Assembly: GCA_021736285.1 (NCBI GenBank)
Contig: JAIPGE010000023.1
Location: 1-12,716, forward strand
Origin: Candidatus Izemoplasma sp.
GTDB taxonomy: Bacteria; Bacillota_I; Bacilli_A; Izemoplasmatales; Izemoplasmataceae
Direction: 5' to 3'
DNA: 12,716 nucleotides
Part shown: positions 1 through 7,325 of the stretch, piece by piece
Position numbering within the stretch: the stretch's first letter is position 1
Layout of the letters: every line of letters begins with the position of its first letter
Translations under genes and position numbers: made by a program
Notes under the pieces: model-generated
What the model saw: only the letters and a program-made list of their open reading frames with translations
Told to the model about the DNA's origin: nothing
The model's database searches: none

Positions 1-132
1 AGACAATTTATTTGATAATTTTCAACTATTTTTAAGTCGAAGAAAACGTGTTTTATCTTAACCTTTTTTTCACAAACTTGATGTTTATAGATTATGAATT
101 TTCGAACTATTATTTGTTAATTATTGGCTACC

Positions 133-1284
133 CTATTTTTCATAATAAGCAAAACTTTTTTGATAAGATTCTTTTTCTGTTCTTTGTAATGCAGATAACG
201 CTTCATTAAAAACATCGTCAGGGTTTTTCCCATCATATGGGCTTTCTGAAATACCCAAGTTAGGATAAACCACTTGTGATACACCGCCAAATTTCATGCG
301 CATTGTAAGTAGTTCTCCAGTTCCAACAAGTGCGCGATCAAGTAGTTCAAATTTCTTTTGGTCCTTAATTAACAATCCAAATTGAATACCTGAAATACGA
401 AATAAACTTAAGTTATCTTTAATAAATTTAAACCGTAATTTTGATAAGTATTCACCCATCATTAGGTCCCCAAAATCACGACCATATTTTTTATTTATTT
501 TAGGAATATTTGTGAGTTGAATAACGACTAGATGGTATGGTTTTTTTATGCGTGTCAAACGTTGCATTTCATTATACATTTGTTTGAATTGTGGCAGGGT
601 ATTTAACACATCAACTTCGGTGGATGGAAACCGTTTTACATCCATCGGTCTGATGATTGAAATAATGTGTTTTTTCTTTCCGATAAAGATAGCTTTTCCT
701 TTTTCTTTTATCCACAATTGTCGATCATCTTTTTGAATGCGATAGTTCATGGTATAGACTGGATTTCTTTTAGATAATTTATCAATAACCATCCGATATT
801 GGATTAAATCATCATTTAACATCATTTTTTCAAAGGTTTCAACTGTAAACTGGTTTTCCGATAATCCCAAATAGTCGATATAACAATCTGTCCCAAATAT
901 GCCTTTATCATCTCTAAACGCGATTCCATCACTAAACAACTCAATGGTTGAAATAAAGCGATACCGCAACAACTCTGAGTTTTCTTTGATCTCTTCAAGT
1001 TCTTTTTCTAGATTATAGAAATCAAATTCAGATACGTTTTTACGAAATAACAAAATAATATTATCAACGATAATCCACAGCGCAAATAAGCCTAATGTAC
1101 TATAGTGGTAAATCTCTTTATAAAAGGCTGGATAAGTATCATAATAATAAAAATATCCATAACCAAGCAAGGCTAAAAAAGCAACGAAAAAGTTGTAATC
1201 ATGTTTGCGTTTTTTCGTTAACTTAATGGTTATGGCATATATAAACCATACACCAATAATGCCTAGTACGATATAATCAATCAT
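133..1284 (-). CDS. Membrane-anchored PAS-like / degenerate GGDEF domain protein
   Basis: 383 residues. Hydrophobic segments lie at about residues 3-20, 31-48 and 61-80. A short charged helix (about 86-106) follows, then a PAS-like region (about 107-214) and a GGDEF-fold region (about 228-375). GGDEF landmarks are recognisable: a helix around FGDLMMGEYL (271-280) and a C-terminal LGIS...NPDDVFNEALSALQR stretch. The signature loop, however, reads S-G-I-Q-F (298-302) instead of GGDEF, so the acidic metal/catalytic residues are missing and diguanylate cyclase activity is unlikely. The ATG is preceded by GGAGGG with a 6-base gap. It begins 15 bases after the stop of the flavoprotein gene, so the two are almost certainly co-transcribed. 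By inference it is a membrane sensor or ligand-binding scaffold; no substrate can be assigned. I see no clear terminator downstream in bases 1-132. Confidence 0.8.
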   Translation of the reverse strand: MIDYIVLGIIGVWFIYAITIKLTKKRKHDYNFFVAFLALLGYGYFYYYDTYPAFYKEIYHYSTLGLFALWIIVDNIILLFRKNVSEFDFYNLEKELEEIKENSELLRYRFISTIELFSDGIAFRDDKGIFGTDCYIDYLGLSENQFTVETFEKMMLNDDLIQYRMVIDKLSKRNPVYTMNYRIQKDDRQLWIKEKGKAIFIGKKKHIISIIRPMDVKRFPSTEVDVLNTLPQFKQMYNEMQRLTRIKKPYHLVVIQLTNIPKINKKYGRDFGDLMMGEYLSKLRFKFIKDNLSLFRISGIQFGLLIKDQKKFELLDRALVGTGELLTMRMKFGGVSQVVYPNLGISESPYDGKNPDDVFNEALSALQRTEKESYQKSFAYYEK

Positions 1285-1299
1285 TGTTTTCCCTCCGTG

Positions 1300-3633
1300 T
1301 TAATCAAAATAACCTCGTATGTAATTTGATGGATAATAAAATGATAGATATAAAGAAAGCGGTACTACATAATAAAACAATGCTGCATAACTTTGATTTA
1401 TTAAAAGTGTCGCGATTAAAATAACAAGGAATGTCACACCCCAAATAAAGGTTAATCCCCCTGTCATCTTAATAAACAGCTTTGTTCGCGTATAATCAAT
1501 TCGGTAATCATGACGGACGTACCCGAGTGCAATTGGTACATTAAATAACCATGTTGCTAGAAAGTATCCTGTAAAGAAAATTAACGTATAGGTACTATCT
1601 TTTAAATAATTTAATTCAGGTATAAAAATACTTGTTATTGAGAGTAGTCCATAAATCCCCATCACAAGGTACTCAAATACGGTTATTTTGCCAAGTAACT
1701 TATATTTATAGTATACAGTAGCCCCAAATGCTAAAAGTGTCAGAGGCGCTAAATAAATGTACAAATGATAATTCCCAAGTAAATTTGATAAAAAGATAAT
1801 TGACAGTTGAACAAGCATAATTTTTAATCCCCATTTTCCAGGGATGTATTTATATCGGTCTGGTTTTGATATGACAATTCCCATATCAAAAGCCTCAATG
1901 ACATTATTTAAAAACTCCCGATTACCAACATACTCTAATGTGCCATTTTCAATTGCTTGATCAAGTGTGGTATTCCCCACACTTAAGTCATATAGACACT
2001 CGTTTGTTGCAACAATAATAATATCTGAAATCTCACTGGTACCTTTATAAAGACGCTGATTTTTCCCTTTTGTACGGACAAAAAACGAGTCTTTACCAAT
2101 AAAGAATTGAATGTTCTTTTCTTCTTTTCCCAAACTCCCTGGTATAAATTGATTGGTAATGATATTCATTAACTCTTCATGGGTTACAAAATAATTATCA
2201 TCCTTACCATGATAAATGTTTTCATCAATAATATCACCATATTCGACACCAGTTTGTAAAATGCCTGTAATTCCAGATTCCGGCTTAGTCCAGTATCCAA
2301 TAAAATAACTGTTTTGAAATGGATTAATCGCCGAGTAGTCATCGATAAAGAACAAATCATTAAGCGTTTTCCCGCTCCAAAAGTCATTTGTTGCTTGACT
2401 CCCAAAATAGGGTGTTTTTTGATCTATTCGTTTCAATACAATATGGTCTTTTGCTTTTGGATAATATTTTAAGAATTGTTCAACAACATCATTCATCTGT
2501 TCTTTTTTTGATTTACCGCTATCAATATACTCAATCATGACAGCGCTTCTGTCATCAGTGCAACATGATGGATCAAGTAACTTATAATTTGTCATACTTA
2601 AGAACCGTACATTGTCATTAGGAATATCACTAAATAAGTATTGTAAATCTGTCATCCCATAAACTGATGCTGGTTGTGATAAGCCCAAATAAACACGATT
2701 AGTGTACCGTGTTGATTCAATATCAGGATATAGTTTGAAAAACTCCTCTTTAATTGCTTCGTCATTTTCTAGATACATATCAACAAATTCATCAATACGC
2801 ATATTAATAACATAGTGTTTTGCTTTAATTTCATTGCCTTCTGTATCAATAATATAATCAATATTATTATTTGTAACTACGACAGTCTCAATTTTACGAT
2901 TCTTAAAAATCTTTTGTCGACTCTTGGAAATTTCTTTGGTAAGTTTTGTCACAATATCTTCAAATGAACTTGCAATGAGATGATTGCCATCCATAAAGGT
3001 ATCAAACCATTTTACAAAATAGTTATAGGCATTTATTTCACTTAGTGATAACCCAACACTATTATGAACAAGCAAAAATTCATCCATAATTTTGTTATTT
3101 GAATAGTAATTACTCAACACATCAAATAGACTTAAATCGCCCCATTCAATCATCAATGAAGAAATGGTATACTCTTGATTAGACAAACGCGCCAATTTTT
3201 GCTTTCTAAAATCATAGTAATGGCGTTCAATATCTTCAAATAATCGATAGGTATCATCCCGTTGTTTTGGAAAATGACGAACTAAATATATTTTAAGTTC
3301 TTTAAATGTGTTGGGACGTTTAATAATACGTCGATCGGCAGTTACAACCATTGTTTGCCGATTATCGATATAGTCAAATTCTTTTTCAATACCACAGCGT
3401 TTTAAATACTCATAAAATAAATCTCCTTGGTGGACACCACCAAGATCTTGATGAAAATATTTAAATTCAAACTTATGTCGTTGTTTGTCTCGGAAACTAT
3501 TCGCATAACTCGCAATTTTATGTTCAGAATTCTGTTCAAAAACAGCGATATTTCGAAGTCGCTTTGTTAAGTATGTTGCGGTTGTTAGACTCCCTAAGCC
3601 ACCGCCAATAATAACAACATCATATTTTTCCAC
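1300..3633 (-). CDS. FAD-dependent oxidoreductase fused to an SCP2-like domain and six membrane helices
   Basis: 777 residues from the preferred GTG start. Residue numbers below count from an alternative GTG three codons upstream at 3642. The N-terminus has a Rossmann dinucleotide motif (IIGGGLGS, 11-18) and an acidic residue ending beta-2 (E36). A C-terminal flavin motif (GYWTKPESGITGIL, about 449-462) completes a CrtI/retinol-saturase/amine-oxidase-like fold (about 5-475). Residues about 486-596 look like a sterol-carrier-protein-2 domain: a strand IQFFIGKDSFFVR, then a G-N-x-T-L-x-x-A-I-x-x-G-x-L-x-x-x-G-N pattern. About six hydrophobic helices follow (605-772), loosely resembling the VC0807/DUF3159 membrane family. 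The favoured GTG at 3633 lies 4 bases after GGTGAT; the upstream GTG has no spacing to a ribosome site. It is the first gene of a two-gene unit. Oxidation or reduction of a lipid or isoprenoid at the membrane is plausible, but the substrate is unknown. Confidence 0.8.
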   Translation of the reverse strand: MEKYDVVIIGGGLGSLTTATYLTKRLRNIAVFEQNSEHKIASYANSFRDKQRHKFEFKYFHQDLGGVHQGDLFYEYLKRCGIEKEFDYIDNRQTMVVTADRRIIKRPNTFKELKIYLVRHFPKQRDDTYRLFEDIERHYYDFRKQKLARLSNQEYTISSLMIEWGDLSLFDVLSNYYSNNKIMDEFLLVHNSVGLSLSEINAYNYFVKWFDTFMDGNHLIASSFEDIVTKLTKEISKSRQKIFKNRKIETVVVTNNNIDYIIDTEGNEIKAKHYVINMRIDEFVDMYLENDEAIKEEFFKLYPDIESTRYTNRVYLGLSQPASVYGMTDLQYLFSDIPNDNVRFLSMTNYKLLDPSCCTDDRSAVMIEYIDSGKSKKEQMNDVVEQFLKYYPKAKDHIVLKRIDQKTPYFGSQATNDFWSGKTLNDLFFIDDYSAINPFQNSYFIGYWTKPESGITGILQTGVEYGDIIDENIYHGKDDNYFVTHEELMNIITNQFIPGSLGKEEKNIQFFIGKDSFFVRTKGKNQRLYKGTSEISDIIIVATNECLYDLSVGNTTLDQAIENGTLEYVGNREFLNNVIEAFDMGIVISKPDRYKYIPGKWGLKIMLVQLSIIFLSNLLGNYHLYIYLAPLTLLAFGATVYYKYKLLGKITVFEYLVMGIYGLLSITSIFIPELNYLKDSTYTLIFFTGYFLATWLFNVPIALGYVRHDYRIDYTRTKLFIKMTGGLTFIWGVTFLVILIATLLINQSYAALFYYVVPLSLYLSFYYPSNYIRGYFD

Positions 3634-3662
3634 AACAATCACCCTGTTTTATTACTAATATT

Positions 3663-3671
3663 ATTATAACA
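3663..3671 (-). promoter_or_regulatory. Extended -10 promoter of the flavoprotein/GGDEF unit
   Basis: On the minus strand the sequence is TGTTATAAT, an extended -10 element (TGn plus a consensus TATAAT). The -35 region (TTTTTA near 3686-3691) is poor, as is common when the TG extension is present. Transcription would start near 3656, about 20 bases before the GTG start. It lies downstream of the cdaA terminator, so the unit is transcribed independently of cdaA. Confidence 0.6.
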
Positions 3672-3706
3672 TAGTTTTAGCTCTCTAAAAATAGATTTCT
3701 TATGTT

Positions 3707-3736
3707 AAAAAAAGAAGGAATGATTTTCATCATTCC
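3707..3736 (-). terminator. Intrinsic terminator of cdaA
   Basis: Read on the minus strand, a perfect 8-bp stem GGAATGAT/ATCATTCC with a GAAA tetraloop (3736-3717) is followed by TTC and seven T's (3713-3707). It begins one base after the cdaA stop codon. Confidence 0.9.
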
Positions 3737-3737
3737 A

Positions 3738-4472
3738 TTATTTATTCACTTGTAGATATTTTTCTAAATATTCAACCAATGTCTCTTTATCAATATCGAG
3801 ATCAAGATAGCCATCAAAAGCGACACTAATGTTTCCTGTTTGTTCACTTACCACAATAGTTAAGGCATCCGATATCTCACTCACACCAATCGCTGCTCTA
3901 TGGCGTGATCCTAATTGTTTCGGGATATCCAGTCGATCAGTTGGTGGATAATATGCCCCTGCACAAATGATTTTGTCTCCACGAATAATTACGCCCCCAT
4001 CATGTAACGGTGTTTCAGGTACAAAGATGGTTGACAATAATTCATGACTTAATTTTGTATTCACTGGGTATGCTGTCTTTACAAACTCTTCTAGTGAGGC
4101 GTTCTTTTCAAATGTAATTAAGGCTCCAATGTTTCTAGTACTCATAAAATCGATACTTTTTAAAATTTCATTTTTGGTATGGTCCTCAATAGATTCAGAA
4201 AACAAATGACTTCCAAAGATTCCTAATTTTTTTAATACCAATGAGATTTCTGGTTCTAAAACCAATCCCACAAGTAAGAGAAGTGGAATCCCTTTAATTA
4301 ATAAGTCTAATAATGGTACCTCTTCAATACCAATTGCTATGGCGAAAACAAACATTACAAAAATTATAAATTTAAAAAAGCGATATACTTGAATAATCGT
4401 CTTGTTTTTTAGTATATTTATAATAAGAACAATTAAATAAATGTTGATTGCAATAATGTCAAAATTACTCAT
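3738..4472 (-). CDS. cdaA: Diadenylate cyclase CdaA (c-di-AMP synthase)
   Basis: 244 residues. It condenses two ATP into cyclic di-AMP, the messenger controlling potassium/osmolyte balance and cell-wall homeostasis in Gram-positive bacteria. Three hydrophobic segments fill the N-terminal third. The DAC domain follows, with LHDGG (D158-G159-G160) and GSRHR (R190-H191-R192), the two ATP/metal-binding signatures. The usual DGA is DGG here, a mild change; RHR is intact, so activity is expected. I place the start at the ATG at 4472, preceded by AGGAGT with a 7-base gap. An upstream in-frame ATG at 4508 lies before the promoter -10 and cannot be used from that promoter. In many Bacillota cdaA is followed by cdaR and glmM; here it is a single-gene unit with its own terminator. 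No c-di-AMP riboswitch or target is visible nearby. Confidence 0.95.
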   Translation of the reverse strand: MSNFDIIAINIYLIVLIINILKNKTIIQVYRFFKFIIFVMFVFAIAIGIEEVPLLDLLIKGIPLLLLVGLVLEPEISLVLKKLGIFGSHLFSESIEDHTKNEILKSIDFMSTRNIGALITFEKNASLEEFVKTAYPVNTKLSHELLSTIFVPETPLHDGGVIIRGDKIICAGAYYPPTDRLDIPKQLGSRHRAAIGVSEISDALTIVVSEQTGNISVAFDGYLDLDIDKETLVEYLEKYLQVNK

Positions 4473-4491
4473 CGGTACCACTCCTGTCTTT

Positions 4492-4500
4492 ATTATAGCA
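4492..4500 (-). promoter_or_regulatory. Extended -10 promoter of cdaA
   Basis: Minus-strand TGCTATAAT is a consensus -10 with the TGn extension. The hexamer 17 bases upstream is TTTCAT, a weak -35. The predicted start, near 4485, gives a very short leader that still includes the Shine-Dalgarno AGGAGT. This fixes the cdaA start codon at 4472. Confidence 0.65.
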
Positions 4501-4566
4501 CAACGCAAAAAATCATGAAACAGAAATGTGTAAATTATGATATTATTTTCATTTCATCATGAAAAG

Positions 4567-4595
4567 TTTACATCTTAAATTAAAAAAAATATTAA
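4567..4595 (+). promoter_or_regulatory. Possible upstream promoter of nrdJ
   Basis: TTTACA (4567-4572), 17 bases, then TATTAA (4590-4595). The match is 5/6 at -35 and 4/6 at -10. If used, the transcript would begin near 4602 and carry the hairpin at 4609-4640 in its leader. AT-rich sequence yields such matches by chance, so this is tentative. Confidence 0.3.
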
Positions 4596-4608
4596 TCACT
4601 ACTATTGC

Positions 4609-4640
4609 TTGTGATGTCGCTAATTAAAGCGATTTCACAA
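4609..4640 (+). other. Long imperfect hairpin in the nrdJ upstream region
   Basis: Arms TTGTGATGTCGCT (4609-4621) and AGCGATTTCACAA (4628-4640) pair with one mismatch and one G-U around the loop AATTAA. The run ATCTTTTTATTT starts a few bases later. The GTGAT of the 5' arm can instead pair with ATCAC at 4595-4599. It could be an operator, a leader structure or a poorly spaced terminator. No known riboswitch core (for example a B12 box) is recognisable. Confidence 0.5.
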
Positions 4641-4685
4641 AATAATCTTTTTATTTATACTCTATCTTTTTACCTTGCTTTATTA

Positions 4686-4691
4686 TATAAT
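4686..4691 (+). promoter_or_regulatory. -10 element of the proximal nrdJ promoter
   Basis: A consensus TATAAT lies about 36 bases before the nrdJ ATG. The region 17 bases upstream (TATCTT) is a poor -35 and there is no TG extension. The leader would hold the ribosome site AAAAGGGG ahead of the start. Confidence 0.45.
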
Positions 4692-4727
4692 AATTTATAC
4701 AACTTCAAATAAAAGGGGCCGATACAA

Positions 4728-7259
4728 ATGATCCATTATGATAAGACTTTAATTAAAGGGATAAATAGAGATATAAAAGATGGGTTTAACCATCTTTTTC
4801 CTATAACTGATGACATGAAAATGACATTTACTGGGGTTTCTAGGTTAGTAATGATTGATCGTTATACACAAAAAGATCTATCCTTAAAAACCTTGCGTGA
4901 AGGAAACTTAGTGGTTACGGTCGTTAAAGATGACGCAAAATTTCCAGCACGTGGTATTGGAACTGTCGTGAGTATCGACGGACATAATGTAAAAATTAAG
5001 TTAGAAAAAGAATTTGTTGTTAATGCAGAAGATGCTGATAAGAATGATATTATCGTTCGTAATATCCGACAATTGGACAAACCTTTAGAATTATACTTTG
5101 AACAAATTGCGAAACGGCTTGCGCATCATCTTGGAGAAGATGAAGGCGAAGACGTTATACAACAATACTATGAAGAAGTTTCTTCATTAAATCTTGTTCC
5201 TGCAGGCCGTGTATTATTTGGTGCCGGAAGTGAAACTAATGTAACATACTTTAACTGTTTTGTAATGCCATTTATTGATGATTCAAGAGGTGGCATTAGT
5301 GATCACCGCAAACAAGTTATGGAAATTATGAGTCGCGGTGGTGGCGTTGGCACAAACGGAAGTACCTTGAGACCAAAAAATGCTTTGGCAAAAGGTGTTA
5401 ACGGTAAATCAAGTGGTGCAGTTAGTTGGTTAAATGATTTAAGTCAATTAACCCACCTTGTTGAACAAGGCGGATCACGTCGTGGTGCGCAAATGATTAT
5501 GCTAGCAGATTGGCATCCTGATATTATTCAATTTATCATTTCAAAGATGCAAAATCCAAAAATATTACAATTTTTAATTGAAACATTAGATGACCCACTT
5601 ATTATCAATGCTGCTAAGAACAAATTAAAGTTTGTTCCCCTAACTGATTCTGAAATTGAAATTAACGAATACATCTTAGAACAATCCAAAATAAATCCTG
5701 ACGTATTTTCAAAGAAAATTGTTGATACAGCATTTGAACGTATTAACAAAGGTGGCCATTACGAAGTAAATGACCCTGATTTCTTAAGTGGTGCCAACAT
5801 TAGTGTTGCAATCACAAAAGAATTTATGGAAGCCATTGAAAATGACGCTGATTACGCATTACGGTTCCCCGATATTGATAGTTATGACGATGAATTAAAA
5901 GATGTCTATGACAAAAAATGGGGTGAAATTGGTGATGTCAGAGAATGGAAAACATTAGGTTACCCAATCAAAGAATACCACACTTTAAAAGCACGTGAAC
6001 TCTGGAACCTAATTAATATTTGTGCCACTTATTCAGCTGAACCTGGTATTTTCTTTATCGATAATGCCAACGAAATGACAAATGCAAAAGGCTACAACCA
6101 AAAAGTTGTTTCAACAAATCCATGTGGAGAACAACCCCTTGCACCATATTCTGTTTGTAATCTAGCTGCAATCAATTTAGCAAACATGGTTGACAAATCA
6201 ACCAAAGAAGTCAAATGGGATCAACTTAAAAAGACCGTTAAGACAGCTATATCATTACAAGATAACGTAATTGATAAAACCCATTATTTCTTAGAAGAAA
6301 ACAAAAAGCAAGCACTTGGAGAACGTCGTATAGGCCTTGGTATTATGGGACTTCACGATCTCTTGATATGGACTGAAAAACGTTATGGCTCAGAAGAGGG
6401 GAATCGCTTAGTAGATGGATTATTTAAATTTATAGCAACCACTGCTTATCAAGCTTCTATTGATATCGCAAAGAAAAAAGGACCATTCCCATTCTTAGAT
6501 GATTCGGGAACACGGGAACAATTTATTCGAAGTGGTTATATCAAAAAATTACCCCAAGATATAAAAGATGGTATTTTAGAGCACGGAATAAGAAACTCGC
6601 ATCTATTAACGATTGCTCCAACAGGATCAACAGGTACAATGGTTGGTGTATCTACAGGACTTGAACCATACTTTGCTTTCACTTATTTTAGAAGTGGACG
6701 ATTAGGTAGATATATTGAAGTCAATGCACCGATTGTTAATGAGTATTTAGAAAGACATCCTGAATTAACCAAAGATCAATTACCAAAAACATTTGTTAGT
6801 GCTATGGAGTTGGCACCAGAATCACATGTTGATATGCAATGTACCATTCAAAATTGGGTAGATTCATCTATTTCAAAAACGGTAAATGCACCAAAAGGCT
6901 ACTCTGTAGAAGAAGTAGAAGATGTGTATATGCGACTTTATAAAGGTGGCGCAAAAGGTGGTACCGTATATGTTGATGGATCTCGAGACACACAAGTCTT
7001 ATCTCTTTCAAAAGATGATGATGAAAAATCAACACAGCCAAAACAAGTTGACATTGCTGAATTTGGAGTAGATGTTGATGAAAAGAAAAATGAGCCTAAA
7101 GAAACTAAAACACAAGGGTTACGTTCTGATAGACAAGATCGTAATATTGGTGTTGATGTTGGTGATATTTGTCCAATTTGTTTAGAAGGTACTGTCGAAG
7201 ATCTCGGCGGATGTCACACATGCACCAACTGTAACGCTCAATTAAAATGTGGATTATAA
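4728..7259 (+). CDS. nrdJ: Adenosylcobalamin-dependent (class II) ribonucleotide reductase
   Basis: 843 residues. It reduces ribonucleotides to deoxyribonucleotides using a thiyl radical generated from adenosylcobalamin, so no oxygen or separate radical subunit is needed. The catalytic signature N464-P-C466-G-E468 carries the radical cysteine. C177 (YFNCF) and C477 (VCNLA) form the active-site redox pair; the 11-residue spacing from radical to second cysteine is that of the NrdJ family. PTGSTG (631-636) contributes to substrate binding. The first ~115 residues form the extra N-terminal region I know from Bacillus-type NrdJ. The tail holds a charged linker (about 750-805) and a Cys-rich zinc-ribbon/shuttle region (C815, C818, C829, C832, C835, C841) that would re-reduce the active site. 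AAAAGGGG lies 9 bases before the ATG. It is monocistronic, with a strong terminator. No cobalamin riboswitch is visible upstream. Confidence 0.96.
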   Translation: MIHYDKTLIKGINRDIKDGFNHLFPITDDMKMTFTGVSRLVMIDRYTQKDLSLKTLREGNLVVTVVKDDAKFPARGIGTVVSIDGHNVKIKLEKEFVVNAEDADKNDIIVRNIRQLDKPLELYFEQIAKRLAHHLGEDEGEDVIQQYYEEVSSLNLVPAGRVLFGAGSETNVTYFNCFVMPFIDDSRGGISDHRKQVMEIMSRGGGVGTNGSTLRPKNALAKGVNGKSSGAVSWLNDLSQLTHLVEQGGSRRGAQMIMLADWHPDIIQFIISKMQNPKILQFLIETLDDPLIINAAKNKLKFVPLTDSEIEINEYILEQSKINPDVFSKKIVDTAFERINKGGHYEVNDPDFLSGANISVAITKEFMEAIENDADYALRFPDIDSYDDELKDVYDKKWGEIGDVREWKTLGYPIKEYHTLKARELWNLINICATYSAEPGIFFIDNANEMTNAKGYNQKVVSTNPCGEQPLAPYSVCNLAAINLANMVDKSTKEVKWDQLKKTVKTAISLQDNVIDKTHYFLEENKKQALGERRIGLGIMGLHDLLIWTEKRYGSEEGNRLVDGLFKFIATTAYQASIDIAKKKGPFPFLDDSGTREQFIRSGYIKKLPQDIKDGILEHGIRNSHLLTIAPTGSTGTMVGVSTGLEPYFAFTYFRSGRLGRYIEVNAPIVNEYLERHPELTKDQLPKTFVSAMELAPESHVDMQCTIQNWVDSSISKTVNAPKGYSVEEVEDVYMRLYKGGAKGGTVYVDGSRDTQVLSLSKDDDEKSTQPKQVDIAEFGVDVDEKKNEPKETKTQGLRSDRQDRNIGVDVGDICPICLEGTVEDLGGCHTCTNCNAQLKCGL

Positions 7260-7264
7260 TATTT

Positions 7265-7295
7265 AGAATGCGCTCTATTGCGCATTCTTTTTTTT
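7265..7295 (+). terminator. Intrinsic terminator of nrdJ
   Basis: A perfect 9-bp stem AGAATGCGC/GCGCATTCT with the loop TCTATT runs into eight T's (7288-7295). It starts 6 bases after the nrdJ stop and separates nrdJ from hflX. Confidence 0.95.
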
Positions 7296-7297
7296 AA

Positions 7298-7306
7298 TGT
7301 TATGAT
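7298..7306 (+). promoter_or_regulatory. Possible extended -10 promoter of hflX
   Basis: TGTTATGAT is a one-mismatch -10 with a TGn extension. TTGCGC, 17 bases upstream at 7278-7283, would be a weak -35 lying inside the nrdJ terminator stem. The implied start falls at the very edge of the Shine-Dalgarno GAGGAGG (7311-7317), which weakens the call. Confidence 0.35.
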
Positions 7307-7325
7307 TTATGAGGAGGTTGATATT

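Noticed and set aside
40..70. Hairpin AAGAAAAC/GTTTTATCTT followed by seven T's (plus strand) as a terminator of a gene left of the window.
   Set aside because: The stem is nearly all A-T, needs a bulge and a tiny loop, and the T-run starts several bases later.
548..736. A 62-codon plus-strand frame inside the GGDEF-like gene.
   Set aside because: It is antisense to a conserved reading frame, with low-complexity translation and no ribosome site.
4473..4508. Upstream in-frame start of cdaA giving 12 extra residues.
   Set aside because: It would lie upstream of the cdaA -10 element, and AGGAGT sits correctly before the ATG at 4472.
4595..4615. NrdR box suggested by the dyad ATCAC...GTGAT.
   Set aside because: The spacing and inner bases do not fit the 16-bp NrdR consensus, and a second helically phased copy is missing.
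4559..4627. A 22-codon plus-strand frame starting ATG-AAA-AGT and ending in the hairpin loop.
   Set aside because: No Shine-Dalgarno sequence precedes it and it overlaps the possible promoter.
4473..4727. Cobalamin riboswitch expected before a B12-dependent reductase.
   Set aside because: The spacer is short for that RNA once the two promoters are allowed, and I see no B12-box-like core.
7278..7325. Upstream in-frame start of hflX giving 16 extra residues.
   Set aside because: The codon lies in the nrdJ terminator loop without a ribosome site; the ATG at 7326 has GAGGAGG at good spacing and the family's normal N-terminus.
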